Shown: positions 21,435 through 33,500 of the stretch, one piece after another | Position numbering within the stretch: position 1 is the first letter of the stretch | Layout: each line of letters starts with the position of its first letter | NCBI GenBank assembly: GCA_026545765.1 | Contig: CM048839.1 | Location: 65,707,187 to 65,771,186, forward strand | Reading direction: 5' to 3' | Length of the DNA stretch: 64,000 bases | DNA from: Plantago major | Lineage: Eukaryota; Streptophyta; Magnoliopsida; Lamiales; Plantaginaceae | Position numbers and translations under genes: made by a program | Notes under the pieces: model-generated | What the model saw: the letters and a program-made list of their open reading frames with translations, nothing else | Databases searched by the model: none | Told to the model about the DNA's origin: nothing

Positions 21435-21829
21435 TTCGTTTGACATTATCCCACTCCTTTAGTGTGTTGTTTAACTCTCAAGTAGAGTTATTCGTTTGTT
21501 GTTCATCCCTCTCCAAAGTGTGTTGTTTATATCGCTTAAATAGAGTTGTTCCTTTTGTTGTTTATTCAATTCCTTTTGTATTTTGTTTAACCCTCAAAGA
21601 GAGTTTTTCGTTCGTTTTTATATCACCCCTCTGTTGTGTTGTTTAAATCTCACATTGACTTCCCCGTTTGTAATTATCCCACTCCTTTATTGTGTTGTTT
21701 AACTGTCGAGTAGAATTTTACATTTATTGTTTAACCCACTCATTATGTGTGTGGTTTAACACTCATGTAGAGTTCTTCGTTTGTTATACTCTTATTACTC
21801 ATGCATTGTTTAAATCTCGAATAGACTTC
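21435..21829 (+). repeat. Reference satellite monomer, class A (395 bp, seven subunits)
   Basis: Subunits of about 56-58 bp begin with TTCGTTTGACATT, TTCGTTTGTTGTTCATCC, TCCTTTTGTTGTTTATTC, TTCGTTCGTT, CCCGTTTGTAATTATCC, ACATTTATTGTTTAACCC and TTCGTTTGTTATACTC. Class A is told apart by GTGTTGTTTATATCGCTTAAATAG in subunit 2 and by TTGTATTTTGTTTAACCCTCAA in subunit 3. Confidence 0.9.
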
Positions 21830-22225
21830 TTCGTTTGACATTATCCCACTCCTTTAGTGTGTTGTTTAACTCCCAAGTAGAGTTATTCGTTTGTTGTTCA
21901 ACCCCCTCCAAAGTGTCTTGTTTTTATCTCTCAAGTAGAGTTGTTGGTTTGTTGTTTATTCAACTCCTTTTGTGTTTTGTTTAACTCTCAAGTAGAGTTC
22001 ATCGTTCATTATTTTATTACTCCTCTTGTGTGTTGTTTAAATCTCAAAATTGACTTCTCCGTTTGTAATTATCACACTTCTTTATTGTTTTGTTTAACTC
22101 TAGACTAGAATTTTACATTTGTTGTTTACCCACTCATTATGTGTGTGGTTTAACACTCAAGTTGAGTTCTTCGTTTGTTATACTCTTACTCCTTCTGTGC
22201 AGTATTTAAATCTCGAATAGACTTC
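21830..22225 (+). repeat. Reference satellite monomer, class B (396 bp)
   Basis: Class B has GTCTTGTTTTTATCTCTCAAG in subunit 2, TTCATTATTTTATTACTCCTC in subunit 4, ATCTCAAAATTGAC after it, and TATCACACTTCTTTATTG then CTCTAGACTAG in subunit 5. A later B variant with TATAGTTTTTGG dominates to the right of about 48 kb. Confidence 0.9.
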
Positions 22226-22620
22226 TTCGTTTAACATTATCCCACTCCTTTAGTGTGTTGTTTAACTCTCAAGTAGAGTTATTCGTTTGTTGTTCATCCC
22301 TCTCCAAAGTGTCGTGTTTATATCGTTCAAATAGAGTTGTTCGTTTGTTGTTTATTCAATTCCTTTTGTGTTTTGTTTAACTCTCAAGTAGAGTTTTTCG
22401 TTCGTTATTTTATCACCCCTCAGGTGCGTTGTTTAAATCTCAGATTGTCTTCTCCGTTTGTAATTATCCCACTCCTTTATTGTGTTGTTTAACTCTCGAG
22501 TAGAATTTTACATTTGTTGTTTATCCCACTCCTTATGTGTGTGGTTTAACACACAAGTAGAGTTCTTCGTTTGTTATACTCTTACTCTTCTATGCAGTAT
22601 TTAAATCTCGAATAGACTTC
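22226..22620 (+). repeat. Reference satellite monomer, class C (395 bp)
   Basis: Class C has GTCGTGTTTATATCGTTCAAAT in subunit 2, CACCCCTCAGGTGCG in subunit 4 and CAGATTGTCTTCTCCG after it. The A, B and C monomers together make the 1186-bp trimer. Confidence 0.9.
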
Positions 22621-24593
22621 TTCGTTTGACATTATCCCACTCCTTTAGTGTGTTGTTTAACTCTCAACTAGAGTTATTCGTTTGTTGTTCATCCCTCTCC
22701 AAAGTGTGTTGTTTATATCGCTTAAATAGAGTTGTTCCTTTTGTTGTTTATTCAATTCCTTTTGTATTTTGTTTAACCCTCAAAGAGAGTTTTTCGTTCG
22801 TTTTTATATCACCCCTCTGTTGTGTTGTTTAAATCTCACATTGACTTCCCCGTTTGTAATTATCCCACTCCTTTATTGTGTTGTTTAACTGTCGAGTAGA
22901 ATTTTACATTTATTGTTTAACCCACTCATTATGTGTGTGGTTTAACACTCATGTAGAGTTCTTCGTTTGTTATACTGTTACTCCTTCTGTGCATTGTTTA
23001 AATCTCGAATAGACTTCTTCGTTTGACATTATCCCACTCCTTTAGTGTGTTGTTTAACTCCCAAGTAGAGTTATTCGTTTGTTGTTCAACCCCCTCCAAA
23101 GTGTCTTGTTTTTATCTCGCAAGTAGAGTTGTTGGTTTGTTGTTTATTCAACTCCTTTTGTGTTTTGTTTAACTCTCAAGTAGTTCATCGTTCATTATTT
23201 TATTACTCCTCTTGTGTGTTGTTTAAATCTCAAAATTGACTTCTCCGTTTGTAATTATCACACTTCTTTATTGTTTTGTTTAACTCTAGACTAGAATTTT
23301 ACATTTGTTGTTTACCCACTCATTATGTGTGTGGTTTAACACTCAAGTTGAGTTCTTCGTTTGTTATACTCTTACTCCTTCTATGCAGTATTTAAATCTC
23401 GAATAGACTTCTTCGTTTGACATTATCCCACTCCTTTAGTGTGTTGTTTAACTCTCAAGTAGAGTTATTCGTTTGTTGTTCATCCCTCTCCAAAGTGTCG
23501 TGTTTATATCGTTCAAATAGAGTTGTTCGTTTGTTGTTTATTCAATTCCTTTTGTGTTTTGTTTAACTCTCAAGTAGAGTTTTTCGTTCGTTATTTTATC
23601 ACCCCTCAGGTGCGTTGTTTAAATCTCAGATTGTCTTCTCCGTTTGTAATTATCCCACTCCTTTATTGTGTTGTTTAACTCTCGAGTAGAATTTTACATT
23701 TGTTGTTTATCCCACTCCTTATGTGTGTGGTTTAACACACAAGTAGAGTTCTTCGTTTGTTATACTCTTACTCTTCTATGCAGTATTTAAATCTCGAATA
23801 GACTTCTTCGTTTGACATTATCCCACTCCTTTAGTGTGTTGTTTAACTCTCAACTAGAGTTATTCGTTTGTTGTTCATCCCTCTCCAAAGTGTGTTGTTT
23901 ATATCGCTTAATAAATAGTTGTTCCTTTTGTTGTTTATTCAATTCCTTTTGTATTTTGTTTAACCCTCAAAGAGAGTTTTTCGTTCGTTTTTATATCACC
24001 CCTCTGTTGTGTTGTTTAAATCTCACATTGACTTCCCCGTTTGTAATTATCCCACTCCTTTATTGTGTTGTTTAACTGTCGAGTAGAATTTTACATTTAT
24101 TGTTTAACCCACTCATTATGTGTGTGGTTTAACACTCATGTAGAGTTCTTCGTTTGTTATACTGTTACTCCTTCTGTGCATTGTTTAAATCTCGAATAGA
24201 CTTCTTCGTTTGACATTATCCCACTCCTTTAGTGTGTTGTTTAACTCCCAAGTTGAGTTATTCGTTTGTTGTTCAACCCCCTCCAAAGTGTCTTGTTTTT
24301 ATCTCTCAAGTAGAGTTGTTGGTTTGTTGTTTATTCAACTCCTTTTGTGTTTTGTTTAACTCTCAAGTAGAGTTCATCGTTCATTATTTTATTACTCCTC
24401 TTGTGTGTTGTTTAAATCTCAAAATTGACTTCTCCGTTTGTAATTATCACACTTCTTTCTTGTTTTGTTTAACTCTAGACTAGAATTTTACATTTATTGT
24501 TTACCCACTCATTATGTGTGTGGTTTAACACTCAAGTTGAGTTCTTCGTTTATTATACTCTTACTCCTTCTGTGCATTGTTTAAATCTCGAAT

Positions 24594-27500
24594 AGACTTC
24601 TTCGTTTGACATTATCCCACTCCTTTAGTGTGTTGTTTAACTCTCAAGTAGAGTTATTCGTTTGTTGTTCATCCATCTCAAATGTGTCGTGTTTATATCG
24701 TTCAAATAGAGTTTTTCGTTTGTTGTTTATTCAAATCCTTTTGTGTTTTATTTAACTCTCAAGTAGAGTTTTTCGTTCGTTATTTTATCACCCCTCAGGT
24801 GCGTTGTTTAAATCTCAGTTTGTGTTCTTCGTTTGTAATTATCCCACTCCTTTATTGTGTTGTTTAACACTCGAGTAGAATTTTACATTTGTTGTTTAAC
24901 CCACTCATTACGTGTGTTGTTTAACACTCAAGTAGAGTTCTTCGTTTGTTATACTCTTACTCTTCTATGCATTGTTTAAATCTCAAATAGACTTCTTCGT
25001 TTGACATTATCCCACTCCTTTAGTGTGTTGTTTAACTCTCAAGTAGAGTTATTCGTTTGTTGTTCATCCCTCTCCAAAGTGTCGTGTTTATATCGTTCAA
25101 ATACAGTTGTTCGTTTGTTGTTTATTCAATTCCTTTTGTGTTTTGTTTAACTCTCAAGTAGAGTTTTTCGTTCGTTATTTTATCACCCCTCAGGTGCGTT
25201 GTTTAAATCTCAGATTGTCTTCTCCGTTTGTAATTATCCCACTCCTTTATTGTGTTGTTCAACTCTCGAGTAGAATTTTGCATTTGTTGTTTAACCCACT
25301 CATTATGTGTGTGGTTTAACACTCATGTAGAGTTCTTCGTTGGTTATACTCTTACTCCTTCTGTGCATTGTTTAAATCTCGAATAGACTTCTTCGTTTGA
25401 CATTATCCCACTCCTTTAGTGTGTTGTTTAACTCCCAAGTAGAGTTATTCGTTTGTTGTTCATCCCTCTCCAAAGTGTCTTGTTTTTATCTCTCAAGTAG
25501 AGTTGTTGGTTTGTTGTTTATTCAACTCCTTTTGTGTTTTGTTTAACTCTCAAGTAGAGTTCTTCGTTCATTATTTTATTACTCCTCTTGTGTGTTGTTT
25601 AAATCTCAAAATTGACTTCTCCGTTTGTAATTATCACACTTCTTTATTGTTTTGTTTAACTCTAGACTAGAATTTTACATTTGTTGTTTACCCACTCATT
25701 ATGTGTGTGGTTTAACACTCAAGTAGAGTTCTTCATTTGTTATACTCTTACTCCTTCTGTGCATTGTTTAAATCTCGAATAGACTTCTTCGTTTGACATT
25801 ATTCCACTCCTTTAGTGTGTTGTTTAACTCTCAAGTAGAGTTATTCGTTTGTTGTTCATCCCTCTCCAAAGTGTCTTGTTTTTATCTCTCAAGTATAGTT
25901 TTTGGTTTGTTGTTTATTCAACTCCTTTTGTGTTTTGTTTAACTCTCAAGAAGAGTTCTTCGTTCATTATTTTATTACTCCTCTTGTGTGTTGTTTAAAT
26001 CTCAAAATTGACTTCTCCGTTTGTAATTATCACACTTCTTTATTGTTTTGTTTAACTCTAGACTAGAATTTTAAATGTGTTGTTTACCCACTCATTATGT
26101 GTGGTTTAACACTCAAGTAAGTTCTTCGCTTGTTATACTCTTACTCCTTACATGCATTGTTTAAATCTCGAATAGACTTCTTCGTTTGACATTATTCCAC
26201 TCCTTTAGTGTGTTGTTTAACTCTCAAGTAGAGTTATTCGTTTGTTGTTCATCCCTCTCCAAAGTGTCGTGTTTATATCGTTCAAATAGATATGTTCGTT
26301 TGTTGTTTATTCAATTCCTTTTGTGTTTTGTTTAACTCTCAAGTAGAGTTTTTCGTTCATTATTTTATCACCCCTCAGGTGCGTTGTTTAAATCTCAGAT
26401 TGTCTTCTCCGTTTGTAATTATCCCTCCTTTATTGTGTTGTTTAACTCTCGGTAGAATTTTACATTTGTTGTTTATCCTCCTTATGTGTGTGGTTTAACA
26501 CACAAGTAGAGTTCTTCGTTTGTTATACTCTTACTCTTCTGCATGATTTAAATCTCGAATAGACTTCTTCGTTTGACATTATCCCACTCCTTTAGTGTGT
26601 TGTTTAACTCTCAACTAGAGTTATTCGTTTGTTGTTCATCCCTCTCCAAAGTGTGTTGTTTATATCGCTTAAATAGAGTTGTTCTTTTGTTGTTTATTCA
26701 ATTCCTTTTGTATTTTGTTTAACCCTCAAGAGTTTTTTCGTTCGCTTTTATATCACCCTACATTGTGTTGTTTAAATCTCACATTGACTTCCCGTTTGTA
26801 ATTATCCCTCCTTTATTGTGTTGTTTAACTCGGTAGAATTTTACATTTATTGTTTAACCCACTCATTATGTGTGTTGTTTAACACTCATGTAAGTTCTTC
26901 GTTTGTTATACTGTTACTCATACATGCATTGTTTAAATCTCGAATAGACTTCTTCGTTTGACATTATCCCACTCCTTTAGTGTGTTGTTTAACTCCCAAG
27001 TAGAGTTATTCGTTTGTTGTTCAACCCCCTCCAAAGTGTCTTGTTTTTATCTCTCAAGTAGAGTTGTTGGTTTGTTGTTTATTCAACTCCTTTTGTGTTT
27101 TGTTTAACTCTCAAGTAGAGTTCATCGTTCATTATTTTATTACTCCTCTTGTGTGTTGTTTAAATCTCAAAATTGACTTCTCCGTTTGTAATTATCACAC
27201 TTCTTTCTTGTTTTGTTTAACTCTAGACTAGAATTTTACATTTGTTGTTTACCCACTCATTATGTGTGTGGTTTAACACTCAAGTTGAGTTCTTCGTTTA
27301 TTATACTCTTACTCTTACATGCATTGTTTAAATCTCGAATAGACTTCTTCGTTTGACATTATCCCACTCCTTTAGTGTGTTGTTTAACTCTCAAGTAGAG
27401 TTATTCGTTTGTTGTTCATCCATCTCAAATGTGTCGTGTTTATATCGTTCAAATAGAGTTTTTCGTTTGTTGTTTATTCAAATCCTTTTGTGTTTTATTT

Positions 27501-30500
27501 AACTCTCAAGTAGAGTTTTTCGTTCGTTATTTTATCACCCCTCAGGTGCGTTGTTTAAATCTCAGTTTGTGTTCTTCGTTTGTAATTATCCCACTCCTTT
27601 ATTGTGTTGTTTAACACTCGAGTAGAATTTTACATTTGTTTATCCCACTCCTTATGTGTGGTTTAACACTCAGTAAGTTCTTCGCTTGTTATACTCTTAC
27701 TCTTCTATGCATTATTTAAATCTCGAATAGACTTCTTCGTTTGACATTATCCCACTCCTTCAGTGTGTTGTTTATCTGTCAAGTAGAGTTATTCGTTTGT
27801 TGTTTATCCCTCTCCAAAGTGTGTTGTTTATATCGCTCAAATAGAGTTGTTCGTTTTGTTGTTTATTCAATTCCTTTTGTATTTTGTTTAACCCTCAAAG
27901 AGTGTTTTTCGTTATTGTATCACCCCTCTAGTGTGTTGTTTAAATCTCAGATTGACTTCTCCGTTTGTAAATATCCTACTCCTTTATTGTGTTGTTTAAC
28001 TCTCGAGTAGAATTTTACATTTGTTGTTTAACCCACTCATTACGTGTGTTGTTTAACACTCAAGTAGAGTTCTTCGTTTGTTATACTCTTACTCCTTCTG
28101 TGCATTGTTTAAATCTCGAATAGACCTCTTCGTTTGACATTATCCCTCGTTTAGTGTGTTGTTTAACTCTCAAGTAGAGTTATTCGTTTGTTGTTCATCC
28201 CTCTCCAAAGTGTCGTGTTTATATCGTTCAAATACAGTTGTTCGTTTGTTGTTTATTCAATTCCTTTTGTGTTTTGTTTAACTCTCAAGTAGAGTTTTTC
28301 GTTCGTTATTTTATCACCCCTCAGGTGCGTTTAAATCTCAGATTGTCTTCTCCGTTTGTAATTATCCTCCTTTATTGTGTTGTTCAACTCTGGTAGAATT
28401 TTGCATTTGTTGTTTAACCCACTCATTATGTGTGGTTTAACACTCATGTAGAGTTCTTCGTTGGTTATACTCTTACTCCTTACATGCATTGTTTAAATCT
28501 CGAATAGACTTCTTCGTTTGACATTATCCCACTCCTTTAGTGTGTTGTTTAACTCCCAAGTAGAGTTATTCGTTTGTTGTTCATCCCTCTCCAAAGTGTC
28601 TTGTTTTTATCTCTCAAGTAGAGTTGTTGGTTTGTTGTTTATTCAACTCCTTTTGTGTTTTGTTTAACTCTCAAGTAGAGTTCTTCGTTCATTATTTTAT
28701 TACTCCTCTTGTGTGTTGTTTAAATATCAAATTGACTTCGCCGTTTGTAATTATCACACTTCTTTATTGTTTTGTTTAACTCTGACTAGAATTTTACATT
28801 TGTTGTTTACCCACTCATTATGTGTGGTTTAACACTCAAGTAGAGTTCTTCGTTTGTTATACTCTTACTCCTTATGTGCATTGTTTAAATCTCGAATAGA
28901 CTTCTTCGTTTGACATTATCCCACTCCTTTAGTGTGTTGTTTAACTCTCAAGTAGAGTTATTCGTTTGTTGTTCATCCCTCTCCAAAGTGTCGTGTTTAT
29001 ATCGTTCAAATAGAGTTGTTCGTTTGTTGTTTATTCAATTCCTTTTGTGTTTTGTTTAACTCTCAAGTAGAGTTTTTCGTTCATTATTTTATCACCCCTC
29101 AGGTGCGTTGTTTAAATCTCAGATTGTCTTCTCCGTTTGTAATTATCCCACTCCTTTATTGTGTTGTTTAACTCTCGAGTAGAATTTTACATTTGTTGTT
29201 TATCCCACTCCTTATGTGTGTGGTTTAACACACAAGTAGAGTTCTTCGTTTGTTATACTCTTACTCTTCTATGCAGTATTTAAATCTCGAATAGACTTCT
29301 TCGTTTGACATTATCCACTCCTTTAGTGTGTTATTTAACTCTCAAGTAGAGTTATTCGTTTGTTGTTCATCCCTCTCCAAAGTGTCGTGTTTATATCGCT
29401 CAAGTAGAGTTGTTGGTTTGTTGTTTATTCAATTCCTTTTGTGTTTTGTTTAACTCTCAAGTAGAGTTTTTCGTTCTTTATTTTATCCCCCCTCAGGTGC
29501 GTTTAAATCTCAGATTGTCTTCTCCGTTTGTAATTATCCCACTCCTTTATTGTGTTGTTCAACTCTCGAGTAGAATTTTGCATTTGTTGTTTAACCCACT
29601 CATTATGTGTGTGGTTTAACACTCATGTAGAGTTCTTCGTTGGTTATACTCTTACTCCTTCTGTGCATTGTTTAAATCTCGAATAGACTTCTTCGTTTGA
29701 CATTATCCCACTCCTTTAGTGTGTTGTTTAACTCTCAAGTAGAGTTATTCGTTTGTTGTTCATCCCTCTCCAAAGTGTCGTGTTTATATCGTTCAAATAC
29801 AGTTGTTCGTTTGTTGTTTATTCAATTCCTTTTGTGTTTTGTTTAACTCTCAAGTAGAGTTTTTCGTTCGTTATTTTATCACCCCTCAGGTGCGTTTAAA
29901 TCTCAGATTGTCTTCTCCGTTTGTAATTATCCCACTCCTTTATTGTGTTGTTCAACTCTCGAGTAGAATTTTGCATTTGTTGTTTAACCCACTCATTATG
30001 TGTGTGGTTTAACACTCATGTAGAGTTCTTCGTTGGTTATACTCTTACTCCTTCTGTGCATTGTTTAAATCTCGAATAGACTTCTTCGTTTGACATTATC
30101 CCACTCCTTTAGTGTGTTGTTTAACTCCCAAGTAGAGTTATTCGTTTGTTGTTCATCCCTCTCCAAAGTGTCTTGTTTTTATCTCTCAAGTAGAGTTGTT
30201 GGTTTGTTGTTTATTCAACTCCTTTTGTGTTTTGTTTAACTCTCAAGTAGAGTTCTTCGTTCATTATTTTATTACTCCTCTTGTGTGTTGTTTAAATCTC
30301 AAAATTGACTTCTCCGTTTGTAATTATCACACTTCTTTATTGTTTTGTTTAACTCTAGACTAGAATTTTACATTTGTTGTTTACCCACTCATTATGTGTG
30401 TGGTTTAACACTCAAGTAGAGTTCTTCGTTTGTTATACTCTTACTCCTTCTGTGCATTGTTTAAATCTCGAATAGACTTCTTCGTTTGACATTATTCCAC

Positions 30501-33500
30501 TCCTTTAGTGTGTTGTTTAACTCTCAAGTAGAGTTATTCGTTTGTTGTTCATCCCTCTCCAAAGTGTCGTGTTTATATCGTTCAAATAGAGTTGTTCGTT
30601 TGTTGTTTATTCAATTCCTTTTGTGTTTTGTTTAACTCTCAAGTAGAGTTTTTCGTTCATTATTTTATCACCCCTCAGGTGCGTTGTTTAAATCTCAGAT
30701 TGTCTTCTCCGTTTGTAATTATCCCACTCCTTTATTGTGTTGTTTAACTCTCGAGTAGAATTTTACATTTGTTGTTTATCCCACTCCTTATGTGTGTGGT
30801 TTAACACACAAGTAGAGTTCTTCGTTTGTTATACTCTTACTCTTCTATGCAGTATTTAAATCTCGAATAGACTTCTTCGTTTGACATTATCCCACTCCTT
30901 TAGTGTGTTGTTTAACTCTCAACTAGAGTTATTCGTTTGTTGTTCATCCCTCTCCAAAGTGTGTTGTTTATATCGCTTAAATAGAGTTGTTCCTTTTGTT
31001 GTTTATTCAATTCCTTTTGTATTTTGTTTAACCCTCAAAGAGAGTTTTTCGTTCGTTTTTATATCACCCCTCTGTTGTGTTGTTTAAATCTCACATTGAC
31101 TTCCCCGTTTGTAATTATCCCACTCCTTTATTGTGTTGTTTAACTGTCGAGTAGAATTTTACATTTATTGTTTAACCCACTCATTATGTGTGTGGTTTAA
31201 CACTCATGTAGAGTTCTTCGTTTGTTATACTGTTACTCCTTCTGTGCATTGTTTAAATCTCGAATAGACTTCTTCGTTTGACATTATCCCACTCCTTTAG
31301 TGTGTTGTTTAACTCCCAAGTAGAGTTATTCGTTTGTTGTTCAACCCCCTCCAAAGTGTCTTGTTTTTATCTCTCAAGTAGAGTTGTTGGTTTGTTGTTT
31401 ATTCAACTCCTTTTGTGTTTTGTTTAACTCTCAAGTAGAGTTCATCGTTCATTATTTTATTACTCCTCTTGTGTGTTGTTTAAATCTCAAAATTGACTTC
31501 TCCGTTTGTAATTATCACACTTCTTTCTTGTTTTGTTTAACTCTAGACTAGAATTTTACATTTGTTGTTTACCCACTCATTATGTGTGTGGTTTAACACT
31601 CAAGTTGAGTTCTTCGTTTATTATACTCTTACTCCTTCTGTGCATTGTTTAAATCTCGAATAGACTTCTTCGTTTGACATTATCCCACTCCTTTAGTGTG
31701 TTGTTTAACTCTCAAGTAGAGTTATTCGTTTGTTGTTCATCCATCTCAAATGTGTCGTGTTTATATCGTTCAAATAGAGTTTTTCGTTTGTTGTTTATTC
31801 AAATCCTTTTGTGTTTTATTTAACTCTCAAGTAGAGTTTTTCGTTCGTTATTTTATCACCCCTCAGGTGCGTTGTTTAAATCTCAGTTTGTGTTCTTCGT
31901 TTGTAATTATCCCACTCCTTTATTGTGTGGTTTAACACTCGAGTAGAATTTTACATTTGTTGTTTATCCCACTCCTTATGTGTGTGGTTTAACACTCAAG
32001 TAGAGTTCTTCGTTTGTTATACTCTTACTCTTCTATGCATTATTTAAATCTCGAATAGACTTCTTCGTTTGACATTATCCCACTCCTTCAGTGTGTTGTT
32101 TATCTGTCAAGTAGAGTTATTCGTTTGTTGTTTATCCCTCTCCAAAGTGTGTTGTTTATATCGCTCAAATAGAGTTGTTCGTTTTGTTGTTTATTCAATT
32201 CCTTTTGTATTTTGTTTAACCCTCAAAGAGTGTTTTTCGTTCGTTATTGTATCACCCCTCTAGTGTGTTGTTTAAATCTCAGATTGACTTCTCCGTTTGT
32301 AAATATCCTACTCCTTTATTGTGTTGTTTAACTCTCGAGTAGAATTTTACATTTGTTGTTTAACCCACTCATTACGTGTGTTGTTTAACACTCAAGTAGA
32401 GTTCTTCGTTTGTTATACTCTTACTCCTTCTGTGCATTGTTTAAATCTCGAATAGACTTCTTCGTTTGACATTATCCCACTCCTTTAGTGTGTTGTTTAA
32501 CTCTCAAGTAGAGTTATTCGTTTGTTGTTCATCCCTCTCCAAAGTGTCGTGTTTATATCATTCAAATACAGTTGTTCGTTTGTTGTTTATTCAATTCCTT
32601 TTGTGTTTTGTTTAACTCTCAAGTAGAGTTTTTCGTTCGTTATTTTATCACCCCTCAGGTGCGTTTAAATCTCAGATTGTCTTCTCCGTTTGTAATTATC
32701 CCACTCCTTTATTGTGTTGTTCAACTCTCGAGTAGAATTTTGCATTTGTTGTTTAACCGACTCATTATGTGTGTGGTTTAACACTCATGTAGAGTTCTTC
32801 GTTGGTTATACTCTTACTCCTTCTGTGCATTGTTTAAATCTCGAATAGACTTCTTCGTTTGACATTATCCCACTCCTTTAGTGTGTTGTTTAACTCCCAA
32901 GTAGAGTTATTCGTTTGTTGTTCATCCCTCTCCAAAGTGTCTTGTTTTTATCTCTCAAGTAGAGTTGTTGGTTTGTTGTTTATTCAACTCCTTTTGTGTT
33001 TTGTTTAACTCTCAAGTAGAGTTCTTCGTTCATTATTTTATTACTCCTCTTGTGTGTTGTTTAAATCTCAAAATTCACTTCTCCGTTTGTAATTATCACA
33101 CTTCTTTATTGTTTTGTTTAACTCTAGACTAGAATTTTACATTTGTTGTTTACCCACTCATTATGTGTGTGGTTTAACACTCAAGTAGAGTTCTTCATTT
33201 GTTATACTCTTACTCCTTCTGTGCATTGTTTAAATCTCGAATAGACTTCTTCGTTTGACATTATTCCACTCCTTTAGTGTGTTGTTTAACTCTCAAGTAG
33301 AGTTATTCGTTTGTTGTTCATCCCTCTCCAAAGTGTCTTGTTTTTATCTCTCAAGTATAGTTTTTGGTTTGTTGTTTATTCAACTCCTTTTGTGTTTTGT
33401 TTAACTCTCAAGAAGAGTTCTTCGTTCATTATTTTATTACTCCTCTTGTGTGTTGTTTAAATCTCAAAATTGACTTCTCCGTTTGTAATTATCACACTTC

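Larger units (their letters stand above)
20249..24593 (+). repeat. Higher-order repeat block: A-B-C trimer, 1186 bp
   Basis: Class A monomers begin at 20249, 21435, 22621 and 23807, exactly 1186 bp apart, with B and C monomers between them in constant order. Copies two to four are nearly identical over the whole 1186 bp; the first is more diverged. Confidence 0.9.
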
